This document shows positions 1 to 8,524 of a stretch of DNA of 22,422 nucleotides, piece by piece. The notes under the pieces were generated by a model. That model was not told where the DNA came from. It saw only the letters and a program-made list of their open reading frames with translations, and did no database searches. This DNA is from GCA-2733415 sp049614485 (GTDB lineage: Bacteria; Bacteroidota; Bacteroidia; Flavobacteriales; Flavobacteriaceae). A program made the translations under genes and the position numbers. Location: contig JBMZDR010000027.1 of assembly GCA_049614485.1 (NCBI GenBank), positions 1 to 22,422 of the forward strand, read 5' to 3'. The stretch's first letter is position 1, and each line of letters begins with the position of its first letter.

Positions 1-96
1 CAATAAATAAAAGTTGAAAAAAAACAGCGAGTTATTATTTGCATTACATCAGTTAATAAACGTAGTAATCTGCTGTATATACACTGGAATAAAATA

Positions 97-257
97 ATGG
101 CTCATTATACTATATTTTAGACGGCACAAATTACAGAGCTCCAGTGAAGCTTTGTAATTTTGATCGAGCTGATGCGTTTGCCTTATACGCTACCCTAAAA
201 TATGAGCGCTCCACTCACCTAATTGTTTTACAAAAATTTTATGAGGCCAAGTTATAA
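97..257 (+). pseudogene. Frameshifted mini-gene, unknown function
   Basis: An ATG at 97 opens MAHYTIF and stops at a TAG at 118-120. If one T is added to the four-T run at 115-118, the frame continues as LDGTNYRAPVKLCNF and then about 30 more protein-like residues to a TAA at 255-257. The restored product would be about 53 residues. The downstream part (frame beginning at 117) has balanced amino-acid use and more G and C than the surrounding AT-rich DNA, which is why I read it as coding. I do not recognise the family. It could be a decayed small gene, a sequencing error in a short T run, or chance. A hairpin at 128-160 lies inside it. Confidence 0.4.
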
Positions 258-730
258 TTGAGATTTTATTTTACATAATGTTAAGAACTATTTCATTCAT
301 TTTGATAATGAAACCCTTTCTAAACTATCTGATTTTTTGATACTAAAATAATATATTCGTCTTAATTATAAATATAGAAGAATAATCCCATTCCACACAC
401 ATTACACTCCCCTCCTTTCGTCGCTTCGTAAAAAGAGTGTTCCATTAATATCGCAGAGGAAATCTATATAAGAAAACAATAAAGTATAGATGTATTAAAC
501 TTTCGCTTTTATGCAAAGCTCAAGCCACATAACGCAGAACATTACAGATAAATCACTTTAGAAGATTCACGAATACAATTAAAAATTAATTATTACATAA
601 GAAGTTGTTTAACAGCTATATAACAAATTTCTTTTTAGTATTAATATTACAGTTCACAATGTTAAAAAGAGGCTAAAAAAATAAAGTAATCATGAATAAG
701 TAAATAAAGTTTAGTAGATTTGTAATTAGC
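258..730. other. Long intergenic region, no gene recognised
   Basis: No open frame here has convincing composition. There are only short frames of about 15-20 codons, for example after the ATG near 279, with no recognisable motif. There is a weak inverted pair around 605-631 (GTTGTT with AACAA). The only clear element is the -7-like box just before the next gene. The region may hold debris of lost small genes, but nothing can be named. Confidence 0.5.
715..722 (+). promoter_or_regulatory. Bacteroidota -7 box upstream of the copper operon
   Basis: TAGATTTG matches the TAnnTTTG -7 consensus of Bacteroidota primary sigma factors. It ends eight bases before the ATG at 731, so the leader would be very short. 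No clear TTG appears at the -33 position (around 690-696), so the call rests on the -7 box and its placement. It would drive the whole operon at 731-8337, since no second match was seen before cusA. Confidence 0.5.
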
Positions 731-1144
731 ATGAAAAAATATTTCCATAAAATAACATCTTTTTTAATGGCTTTTGTAGTCTTGTTTTCTACAATGTCAT
801 TTACTATTAGTATGCATTATTGTGGTGATAGTTTAGTTGATACAGCCATTTTTAAAACTGCCAAAACTTGTGGTATGAAAATGCAAAACACATCAAATAA
901 AGAATGTGCTATTACAAAAACAAGCTGTTGTAATGACCAACAGGTTAAAATTGAAGGACAGGATGACTTAAATTTGTCACTAAACAAACTAACTTTAGAA
1001 CAACAGTATTTCCTGGCGTCTTTTGTATATACCTATACAACCCTTTTTAACAATTCTAACAAAAAACATTCAGTTTTCTCTGAATACCCTCCACCTCTAC
1101 TCATCAAGGAAATATTTAAGCTTGATGAATGTTATTTAATTTGA
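731..1144 (+). CDS. HYC_CC_PP family protein
   Basis: A 137-residue exported protein. Residues 8-27 form a hydrophobic signal or anchor segment. The family's three signature motifs are visible: His29-Tyr30-Cys31 just after the hydrophobic stretch, Cys66-Cys67, and Pro120-122 near the C-terminus. Further cysteines at 47, 59 and 134 and Met49/Met51 add possible soft-metal ligands. The family is found in Bacteroidota and often sits beside heavy-metal efflux genes; its biochemical role is not established. Here it is the first gene of a copper/silver efflux operon, 107 bases before cusA. I infer a periplasmic or membrane-attached metal-binding accessory. The start is set by the signal segment and the -7 box nine bases upstream. 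Confidence 0.8.
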   Translation: MKKYFHKITSFLMAFVVLFSTMSFTISMHYCGDSLVDTAIFKTAKTCGMKMQNTSNKECAITKTSCCNDQQVKIEGQDDLNLSLNKLTLEQQYFLASFVYTYTTLFNNSNKKHSVFSEYPPPLLIKEIFKLDECYLI

Positions 1145-1251
1145 TAAATAAACAATAGACTCTTTTATCCAGTGATGAAGTTCATTAGGATAATTTATTA
1201 TACACAAAAGTGTACCAACACCAATGTCTAATTGTTTAAAATTATTATAAC

Positions 1252-4200
1252 ATGCTAAATAAAAGCATTAAATTTCTAATAGAAAATAAACTCGTAGCTG
1301 TACTACTACTTATTCTTTTTATAGGTTGGGGTACTATAAACGCCCCTTTTAATTGGAATATAGCATTTTTACCAAGTGATCCCGTAGCGGTAGATGCTAT
1401 TCCTGATATAGGAGAAAATCAACAAATTGTATTTACAAAATGGGAAGGACGTTCACCTCAAGATATTGAAGATCAAATTACTTACCCCTTAACCACATCT
1501 TTATTAGGAATTCCTGGTGTAAAAACAATTAGAAGCTCATCTATGTTTGGGTTTTCAAGTATTTATATCATTTTTGATGAAGACGTTGAGTTTTATTGGA
1601 GCCGTAGTAGAATTCTTGAAAAATTAAACTCTCTCCCTAACAGCTTACTACCCAACAATGTAAGTCCTACACTTGGTCCAGACGCTACAGGATTAGGACA
1701 AATTTACTGGTATACACTTGAAGGGCGTGATGAAGCAGGCAATGTAACTGGAGGCTGGGATTTGCATGAATTAAGAAGTGTACAAGATTACTATGTTAAA
1801 TACGCTTTAGCATCTGCTAATGGCGTTTCTGAAGTAAGTTCAATTGGAGGTTATACTCAAGAATATCAAGTTGATATCAACCCTGAATTAATGCGCCAAT
1901 ACAACATCAATTTAAATCAGGTTGTCAAAGCAATAAAAGAAAGTAATAAAGATATTGGTGCACAAACCTTAGAAATTAACCAAGCTGAATACCTGGTAAG
2001 AGGTTTAGGGTATATAAAATCTATTGAAGATATAGAAAACACTGTAGTTACTTCTGAAAATTACACCGCTATAACAGTTAAAGATATTGGAAAAGTAGGC
2101 TTAGGTCCAGCAACACGAAGAGGCTTATTAGATAAAGAAGGTGCCGAAGTTGTTGGAGGTGTAATTGTAGCTCGATATGGTGCAAACCCTATGGATGTTA
2201 TAAATAACGTTAAAGCTAAAATTAATGAATTAAGTACAGGTTTACCCTCTAAAGTACTTGCTGATGGAAGAACCTCCCAACTTACTATTGTTCCGTTTTA
2301 TGACCGTACAGAACTTATTGAAGAAACACTTGATACACTAAATGAAGCCCTAACACTTGAAATACTAATTACCATTTTAGTCATAATTGTTATGCTATAC
2401 AACTTAAGAGCGTCTATACTTATTTCAGGATTGTTACCTGTTGCGGTATTAATGGTCTTTATTAGTATGAAATTATGTAATGTAGATGCAAATATTGTAG
2501 CGCTATCAGGAATTGCAATTGCCATTGGAACAATGGTTGATGTTGGCGTCATACTTGCTGAAAACATGATTCGTCATCTTGACGATAAAAAATTACGGCT
2601 ACAAGAAGATGGAACTTCATTTACAGTAAACCAAATAATTTATAATGCTACTTCAGAAGTTTCTGGGGCTATTTTAACAGCTGTTTTAACAACCATTATT
2701 AGTTTTCTCCCAGTTTTTACTATGATTGGTGCTGAAGGTAAGTTGTTTAGACCCTTAGCATTTACTAAAACAATGGCATTAGCAGCATCATTAATAATTG
2801 CTCTGTTCTTAATTCCTCCATTTGCGGCTTATTTTTTTAGAAAATCTACCCTTAAAAATTCGTGGAAATATATTTTAGCAATACTCCTTATTTGTGCTGG
2901 GATAATTATAATTATTTCAGGCTATTGGCTTGGGGCAATATTAATTGGCTTTGGAATAACAGGAATACTTAAATTTAAAGAAATACTTAATAAGAAAAGA
3001 ATCAATCTAATTCATATTCTTATTTCATCAAGTGCTATAATACTTTTACTAGCTCAATACTGGAGACCACTCGGACTACAAAGAAGTCTATTCATAAATT
3101 TAATTTTTGTATCACTGATTTGTTTTGGTTTGTTAGCAACTTTCTCTGTTTTAAGAAAATTTTATAGTCAACTATTAAAATGGGCTTTAGCCAACAAACT
3201 ATTATTCATAACCATTCCGGCTACAGTTTTAATTTCTGGTGTTTGGATAATGAATACTACCGGAAAAGAATTCATGCCCTCATTAAATGAAGGATCATTT
3301 CTTTTAATGCCTACATCCCTACCCCATTCTGGTATTGAAGAAAATAAAAGAGTGCTTCAACAACTAGACATGGCTGTTGCAACAATTCCTGAAATAGAAA
3401 CTGTAGTAGGAAAAGCTGGTAGAACAGATTCGGCATTAGATCCTGCTCCGCTATCTATGTATGAAAACATCATACAATACAAACCGGAATATATGCGTAA
3501 TAGCACTGGTAAAAAGCAACGTTATAAAACTAATGACAACGGCGATTTTGAATTAAAAAATGGACAAGTCATTTCAAACCCAAATAACTCTGAACGTAAA
3601 ACTTTCAGTGTTGTTGATGAATCTCAGTTAATAAAAGATGACTCTGGTGAATTTTATCGCAACTGGCGACCGCAAATTAAATCTCCTAACGATATTTGGA
3701 ATGAAATTGTTAAAGTCACAAAACTACCTGGTGTAACTTCTGCTCCTAAATTACAACCTATTGAAACTAGACTTGTAATGCTACAAACAGGAATGCGTGC
3801 TCCAATGGGAATTAAAGTAAAAGGGCAAGATTTAAAGCAAATTGAAGCATTTGGTGTAGAATTAGAAGCTATTTTAAAACAAGCTAAAGGGGTTAAAAAA
3901 GAAGCCGTATTTGCTGATAGAATCGTTGGTAAACCTTATCTACTAATCGATATTGATAGAGAAAAAATTGCGCGTTACGGCACCACTATTGAAAACGTTC
4001 AAAACGTTCTTAAAGTTGCTTTAGGTGGTATGACCTTAACTCAAACTGTTGAAGGACGTGAACGCTATGCCGTTAGAGTAAGATACCCAAGAGAGTTAAG
4101 AGCTACACCTACTGACCTGGAAAACATATATATACCAGTTGGTAAAGGAAGTCCTATACCTTTAAGTAGTTTAGCAACTATCCGTTATGAACAAGGACCA

Positions 4201-4980
4201 CAAGTTATTAAAAGTGAGGATACTTTTTTAGTTGGTTATGTGTTGTTTGATAAATTAGATGGTTTTGCAGAAGTTGATGTAGTTGAAAATGCACAAGCCT
4301 TATTCAAACAAAAAATAGCAACCGGTGAATTAATAATACCAAAAGGAATTAGTTACCAATTTACCGGAACCTATGAAAACCAATTAAGAGCAGAAAAAAC
4401 ATTAGCAATTGTTGTTCCGTTAGCACTTATTATCATCTTTTTAATCCTTTATTTTCAGTTTAAATCCATTACAACCTCATTAATGGTTTTTACAGGAATT
4501 ACTGTAGCCTTTGCAGGTGGGTTTATTATGATTTGGCTTTATGGTCAAGACTGGTTTTTCAATTTTACACTATTTGGAGAAAATATGAGAACCCTTTTTA
4601 ATATGAAAACCATAAACCTAAGTGTTGCTGTTTGGGTTGGGTTTATTGCTTTATTTGGTATAGCTACAGATGACGGTGTTGTAATGGCTACATATTTAAC
4701 ACAAACATTTAACCGTGAACAACCAACAGATAAAAAAGGTATAAGAACGGCTGCACTTCATGCAGCAGAAAAAAGAATTAGACCATGTTTAATGACAACT
4801 GTAACAACTATTTTAGCACTACTACCCGTTTTAACATCTACAGGAAAAGGTAGCGACATTATGATTCCAATGGCAATACCAATTTTTGGAGGAATGGTAA
4901 TTGATATTACATCATACTTTATTGTACCTGTATTATATAGTTGGCGCGAAGAGTTCAAATTAAAAATAAATAAGAAATGA
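1252..4980 (+). CDS. cusA: CusA/CzcA-type heavy-metal RND pump
   Basis: A 1242-residue inner-membrane RND permease that exports metal ions using the proton gradient. The TM4 motif GIAIAIGTMVD places Asp430 and Glu437 in the proton path, and TM10 carries Thr1139-Asp1140-Asp1141. Aligned by eye to E. coli CusA, the three copper-binding methionines correspond to Met686 (LLMPTSLP), Met736 (PLSMYE) and Met843 (RLVMLQTG); Glu680 and Glu738 also align with charged relay positions. This favours Cu(I)/Ag(I) over divalent metals. The protein is about 200 residues longer than E. coli CusA: residues 536-634 add about four hydrophobic helices between TM6 and TM7, and about 58 residues are inserted in the periplasmic domain after residue 742. 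The stop overlaps the next start (ATGA). Substrate remains an inference. Confidence 0.9.
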   Translation: MLNKSIKFLIENKLVAVLLLILFIGWGTINAPFNWNIAFLPSDPVAVDAIPDIGENQQIVFTKWEGRSPQDIEDQITYPLTTSLLGIPGVKTIRSSSMFGFSSIYIIFDEDVEFYWSRSRILEKLNSLPNSLLPNNVSPTLGPDATGLGQIYWYTLEGRDEAGNVTGGWDLHELRSVQDYYVKYALASANGVSEVSSIGGYTQEYQVDINPELMRQYNINLNQVVKAIKESNKDIGAQTLEINQAEYLVRGLGYIKSIEDIENTVVTSENYTAITVKDIGKVGLGPATRRGLLDKEGAEVVGGVIVARYGANPMDVINNVKAKINELSTGLPSKVLADGRTSQLTIVPFYDRTELIEETLDTLNEALTLEILITILVIIVMLYNLRASILISGLLPVAVLMVFISMKLCNVDANIVALSGIAIAIGTMVDVGVILAENMIRHLDDKKLRLQEDGTSFTVNQIIYNATSEVSGAILTAVLTTIISFLPVFTMIGAEGKLFRPLAFTKTMALAASLIIALFLIPPFAAYFFRKSTLKNSWKYILAILLICAGIIIIISGYWLGAILIGFGITGILKFKEILNKKRINLIHILISSSAIILLLAQYWRPLGLQRSLFINLIFVSLICFGLLATFSVLRKFYSQLLKWALANKLLFITIPATVLISGVWIMNTTGKEFMPSLNEGSFLLMPTSLPHSGIEENKRVLQQLDMAVATIPEIETVVGKAGRTDSALDPAPLSMYENIIQYKPEYMRNSTGKKQRYKTNDNGDFELKNGQVISNPNNSERKTFSVVDESQLIKDDSGEFYRNWRPQIKSPNDIWNEIVKVTKLPGVTSAPKLQPIETRLVMLQTGMRAPMGIKVKGQDLKQIEAFGVELEAILKQAKGVKKEAVFADRIVGKPYLLIDIDREKIARYGTTIENVQNVLKVALGGMTLTQTVEGRERYAVRVRYPRELRATPTDLENIYIPVGKGSPIPLSSLATIRYEQGPQVIKSEDTFLVGYVLFDKLDGFAEVDVVENAQALFKQKIATGELIIPKGISYQFTGTYENQLRAEKTLAIVVPLALIIIFLILYFQFKSITTSLMVFTGITVAFAGGFIMIWLYGQDWFFNFTLFGENMRTLFNMKTINLSVAVWVGFIALFGIATDDGVVMATYLTQTFNREQPTDKKGIRTAALHAAEKRIRPCLMTTVTTILALLPVLTSTGKGSDIMIPMAIPIFGGMVIDITSYFIVPVLYSWREEFKLKINKK

Positions 4981-6194
4981 AAACGTTAATTTTAACTGCC
5001 ATAACACTTCTAGTATTTAGTTTTTCAAATGCACAGCAATTGAATGTTTTTATTGAAAAAGCGTTGTCTAACAATCCGACTATTCAACACGTTGAACTAC
5101 AACATAACATTGCTTCTGAGAAAATTAATGAAAGTAAAACCATTCCTAATACAGAGCTTGGATTAGGCTATTTTGTCAGTGAACCAGAAACCAGAACTGG
5201 AGCGCAACACTTTAAATTGTCTGCAAAACAAATGTTACCTTGGTTTGGAACTATTACTGCTAGAGAAAACTATGCAAATGCTTTAGCAGATGTAAAATAT
5301 GAAGATATAGTAATTGCAAAACGAAAATTAGTACTATCAGTATCTCAATCTTACTACAAACTATACACCTTAAAGGCTAAGCAAAAAATTGTGAAGGAAA
5401 ACATAAACTTATTACACACCTATGAAACCTTAGCACTTAATTCTTTAGAGATAGGAAAAGCTTCAGCAGTTGATGTTTTACGTTTGCAAATGAAACAAAA
5501 TGAATTAGACCAATTAACTCAAGTTTTAGAACAAAATTATTTGGCTGAGCTAACCGCATTTAATAAACTTTTAAATAGAGATAAAAACACTAAAATTGAT
5601 GTTCCTGATGAATTGATAATTCCTTTTGATGAGATCTCTGATGCAAAAACAGACTTAACATTACACCCTGAGTTGATGAAGTATGATAAACTCTTTCAAT
5701 CTATTGAACAATCGGAATTACTTCATAAAAAAAACAAAAAACCAATGATTGGATTTGGGTTAGATTATATAGCTGTCTCAGAGCGACCAAATATGACTTT
5801 TAATGAAAATGGTAAGGATATTGTCATGCCAATGCTATCAGTTTCTATTCCTGTTTTCAATAAAAAGAACGCATCAATCACTAAACAAAATGAATTAAAA
5901 TTACAGGAAATCACTTTTCAAAAACTAGAAAGGAAAAATAGTTTGGAAACAGCTTTAGATAAAGCTATTAAAAACAAGCTAGCGGCAGAAATAACTTACA
6001 AAACACAAGTGAAAAATTTAAAGCAAGCAAAAAATGCCGAAGAAATTTTAATTAAAAATTATGAAACAGGAACAATTGACTTCAATGATGTTTTAGATAT
6101 TCAGGAGTTACAATTAAAATTTCAAACTAGTCAAATAGAGGCTATAAAAAACTTTTATATAGAATCAATTATCATTAATTATTTAACCAAATAA
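4977..6194 (+). CDS. TolC-family outer-membrane efflux channel (CusC/CzcC-like)
   Basis: A 405-residue outer-membrane factor that would complete the tripartite pump by carrying metal across the outer membrane. Residues 1-19 are a signal peptide ending SNAQQ. The rest shows two long alpha-helical repeats typical of the OEP fold: KLVLSVSQSYYKLYTL in the first half and a matching helical stretch with FNDVLDIQELQLKFQ near the C-terminus. There is no lipobox cysteine, unlike E. coli CusC. The gene starts inside the cusA stop (4-base overlap) and ends two bases before the adaptor gene, so the three are almost certainly translationally coupled. Confidence 0.88.
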   Translation: MKTLILTAITLLVFSFSNAQQLNVFIEKALSNNPTIQHVELQHNIASEKINESKTIPNTELGLGYFVSEPETRTGAQHFKLSAKQMLPWFGTITARENYANALADVKYEDIVIAKRKLVLSVSQSYYKLYTLKAKQKIVKENINLLHTYETLALNSLEIGKASAVDVLRLQMKQNELDQLTQVLEQNYLAELTAFNKLLNRDKNTKIDVPDELIIPFDEISDAKTDLTLHPELMKYDKLFQSIEQSELLHKKNKKPMIGFGLDYIAVSERPNMTFNENGKDIVMPMLSVSIPVFNKKNASITKQNELKLQEITFQKLERKNSLETALDKAIKNKLAAEITYKTQVKNLKQAKNAEEILIKNYETGTIDFNDVLDIQELQLKFQTSQIEAIKNFYIESIIINYLTK

Positions 6195-6196
6195 AA

Positions 6197-7894
6197 ATGA
6201 AAAAATACAGTATTTATATTGCACTATTAGCCATTGGCGTATTACTTGGGTGGATTGTTTTCGGAAAATCATCTCATGAAACTGAGACCCCTAAAAGTGC
6301 CGTAGCAAAAGAATCTCAATTATGGACATGTTCTATGCACCCTCAAATCATGCAACAAGATCCAGGTGATTGCCCAATTTGTGGAATGGATTTAATTCCT
6401 GCTGATATTGCAACCGAAGGTTTAGCCCCAGGACAATTTAAGTTAACAAAAAATGCACTGGCATTGGCAAACGTTCAAACTTCAATAATAGGAAACAGTA
6501 ATACTAATGACACCAGTATTAAACTTACTGGTAAAATTGTAGAAAATGAAGAAGAAAATACAATTCAAATTAGTTATTTCTCTGGAAGAATTGAACAGTT
6601 AAATATTAATTACACAGGAGAAAATGTGCGAAAAGGACAGTTACTAGCTACTATATATGCACCTGAACTCTACGCCGCTCAACAAGAATTGATTACTGCT
6701 TCAAAAATAAAAGAAACACAGCCAACACTATATAAAGCAATACGTAACAAGCTAAAATTATGGAAGTTATCTGAAATTCAAATAAATCAAATTGAATCTA
6801 CCGGAAAAATTAAAGAAAATTTTCCAATTTACGCAACTGTAACAGGTACGGTTTTAGAAAAATTAGTAAATCAAGGAGAAGCCGTAAAACAAGGTCAACC
6901 GCTCTTTAAAATAGCTAATTTAAATACTGTTTGGGCTAACTTTGATGTGTATGAAAATCAAATAGAAAACTTTAAAACAGGACAACATATTGCTATTAGC
7001 ACTAACGCATATCCTAATAAAACATTTAAATCTGAAGTAGAATTCATAGACCCCATTTTAAATAACACAACCCGAACTGTTACATTACGTGCAAAACTAA
7101 ATAACACGACAAATTTATTTAAACCAGGCATGTTTGTTGAGGGTAAAATAGCAAAAACTATGGTTAATAACACCATGTTAACAATACCTGCTTCCGCTGT
7201 TTTATGGACAGGAAAACGGTCTGTAGTCTATTTGAAAACCGATCCTAATAAAACAGTATTTGAAATGAAAGAAGTCATTTTAGGGCAACAAATAGGCGAA
7301 ACATATCAAATATTAAAAGGTTTAAAGGAAGGAGATATTGTTGTTACACATGGGGCATTTACAATTGATGCTGCGGCTCAGTTACAAGGAAAAAAATCAA
7401 TGATGAATCATCAGAAAATGATACGTGAGAATTTTGAAGTTTCCACAACATTTAAAAAACAATTACAAAATTCTTATGATAAATACATTGTTTTAAAAGA
7501 TGCTTTAATAAAAACAGATTCAATTTTAGCGCAAAAAGAAGGCCTACAATTACTATTGGCTAATAAAGCGGTTGATATGAGTTTATTATCAAATAATAAA
7601 GCACATAAACAATGGATGACATTGGCAAAAATGATTAATTCTAGTAGTGAAAAAATCTCTAAAAGTACTAATGTGAAAGAACAACGAGAGTACTTTAAAA
7701 TACTATCAGATAATTTAATTTCTGCAGTAGAATCATTTGGAATAACAGAAACAACCTATAAGCAATACTGCCCTATGGCTGATAGTGATAAAGGAGCGTA
7801 TTGGTTAAGTAAACAAAAAGCTGTCTTAAATCCTTATTTTGGAAACATGATGCTTAAGTGTGGAGAAGTAAAACAAACAATAAGTAATAATTAA
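6197..7894 (+). CDS. cusB: CusB-type RND periplasmic adaptor with two metal-binding domains
   Basis: A 565-residue membrane-fusion protein that links the pump to the outer-membrane channel. Residues 5-23 form an N-terminal membrane anchor. Residues 43-67 form a small heavy-metal-binding domain with Cys45, Met47-His48, Cys59, Cys62 and Met64 (WTCSMHP, CPICGMDL). The barrel-sandwich, hairpin and beta-barrel modules follow at about 105-400. The last 160 residues match the DUF3347 type: Cys525-Pro-Met527 (YCPMAD) and Met551-Met552-Leu-Lys-Cys555 are the likely soft-metal ligands. Carrying metal-binding modules at both ends makes it longer than E. coli CusB (about 407 residues). It starts two bases after the tolC-like stop. 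Confidence 0.9.
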   Translation: MKKYSIYIALLAIGVLLGWIVFGKSSHETETPKSAVAKESQLWTCSMHPQIMQQDPGDCPICGMDLIPADIATEGLAPGQFKLTKNALALANVQTSIIGNSNTNDTSIKLTGKIVENEEENTIQISYFSGRIEQLNINYTGENVRKGQLLATIYAPELYAAQQELITASKIKETQPTLYKAIRNKLKLWKLSEIQINQIESTGKIKENFPIYATVTGTVLEKLVNQGEAVKQGQPLFKIANLNTVWANFDVYENQIENFKTGQHIAISTNAYPNKTFKSEVEFIDPILNNTTRTVTLRAKLNNTTNLFKPGMFVEGKIAKTMVNNTMLTIPASAVLWTGKRSVVYLKTDPNKTVFEMKEVILGQQIGETYQILKGLKEGDIVVTHGAFTIDAAAQLQGKKSMMNHQKMIRENFEVSTTFKKQLQNSYDKYIVLKDALIKTDSILAQKEGLQLLLANKAVDMSLLSNNKAHKQWMTLAKMINSSSEKISKSTNVKEQREYFKILSDNLISAVESFGITETTYKQYCPMADSDKGAYWLSKQKAVLNPYFGNMMLKCGEVKQTISNN

Positions 7895-7905
7895 ATTTAA
7901 AAAAA

Positions 7906-8337
7906 ATGAAAAAAGTAATTTTAAGTGTAGCAATACTTGCTACAGTAGGTATGGTAAGTTGTAAAAATGATACAAAAACAGATGAGCCTAAAACAGAACA
8001 AACTAACGCTATAGCAATGACCAATGCAACTTTTGGTGTAAGAGGAAACTGCGGAATGTGCAAAAGAACAATTGAAAAAGCAGCCAATACTGTTGAGGGT
8101 GTAGAAACTGCTAAATGGGATGTTTCTAAAAAGCAAGTTCAGGTCACTTTTGATAAAAATCAAACAACTCTTGATGCCATTCACCAAGCAATAGCAAACT
8201 CTGGTTATGACACTGATAAAGTGGTTGGTAATGTCGACTCGTATAAAAACCTACCAGGCTGCTGCCAATACGATCACAATATGGAGATGAGTTTAAAGGA
8301 ACCTCTTAATGAAGACCACACAGGACATAATCATTAG
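7906..8337 (+). CDS. HMA-domain lipoprotein, probable periplasmic copper chaperone
   Basis: A 143-residue protein with a lipoprotein signal (ATVGMVSC, lipidated Cys19) followed by an acidic/Thr linker. Residues 41-108 form a heavy-metal-associated fold; the binding loop is GNCGMC with Cys49 and Cys52, and the second half (TFDKNQTTLDAIHQAIANSGY) fits the usual beta-alpha-beta ending. The tail adds Cys119-Cys120, His124, Met126, Met128 and a His-rich end at 138-143, all possible metal ligands. It lies 11 bases after the adaptor gene and is the last gene of the operon. I infer that it is a membrane-tethered metal donor to the pump, playing the part that CusF plays in enterobacteria, though the fold differs. 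Confidence 0.85.
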   Translation: MKKVILSVAILATVGMVSCKNDTKTDEPKTEQTNAIAMTNATFGVRGNCGMCKRTIEKAANTVEGVETAKWDVSKKQVQVTFDKNQTTLDAIHQAIANSGYDTDKVVGNVDSYKNLPGCCQYDHNMEMSLKEPLNEDHTGHNH

Positions 8338-8364
8338 ACCTCGCTTAAATCGATTATTAAAATT

Positions 8365-8398
8365 TAAATCTCAGAGTTATATTTAACTCTGAGATTTA
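8365..8398 (+). terminator. Hairpin terminator after the copper operon
   Basis: A 15-bp perfect stem with a 4-base loop (TATT) starts 27 bases after the HMA gene stop and is followed by ATTTTAT. The stem core is CTCAGAGTTA paired with TAACTCTGAG. It probably ends the operon. It could also stop transcription arriving from the convergent peroxidase gene, but that gene ends about 127 bases away and the T-run on that strand is weak. Confidence 0.8.
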
Positions 8399-8524
8399 TT
8401 TTATAGAGCTAAACCTGTTTCTATTAGTAGTTCTTCTACCTGAAACTTCCAATACATTATTGTTCAAGTAATTAGATTCAATTTTTTTGAGTATAACAAA
8501 CGTGTATAAAATTAAAATACAGCT

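Noticed and set aside
121..200. Integron attC-like site suggested by the hairpin near 128-160
   Set aside because: No matching R' (GTTRRRY) and R'' core pairs flank the stem, and no integrase is present.
51..232. Minus-strand open stretch opposite the mini-gene
   Set aside because: It has an internal stop and less protein-like composition than the plus-strand reading.
2298..2567. Open frame on the minus strand inside cusA
   Set aside because: It is the antisense shadow of the pump's TM3/TM4 region; the Ser/Ile/Thr-rich product has no recognisable motif.
7921..8187. Minus-strand frame opposite the HMA lipoprotein
   Set aside because: Antisense of a well-supported gene; Cys/Phe-rich product with no motif.
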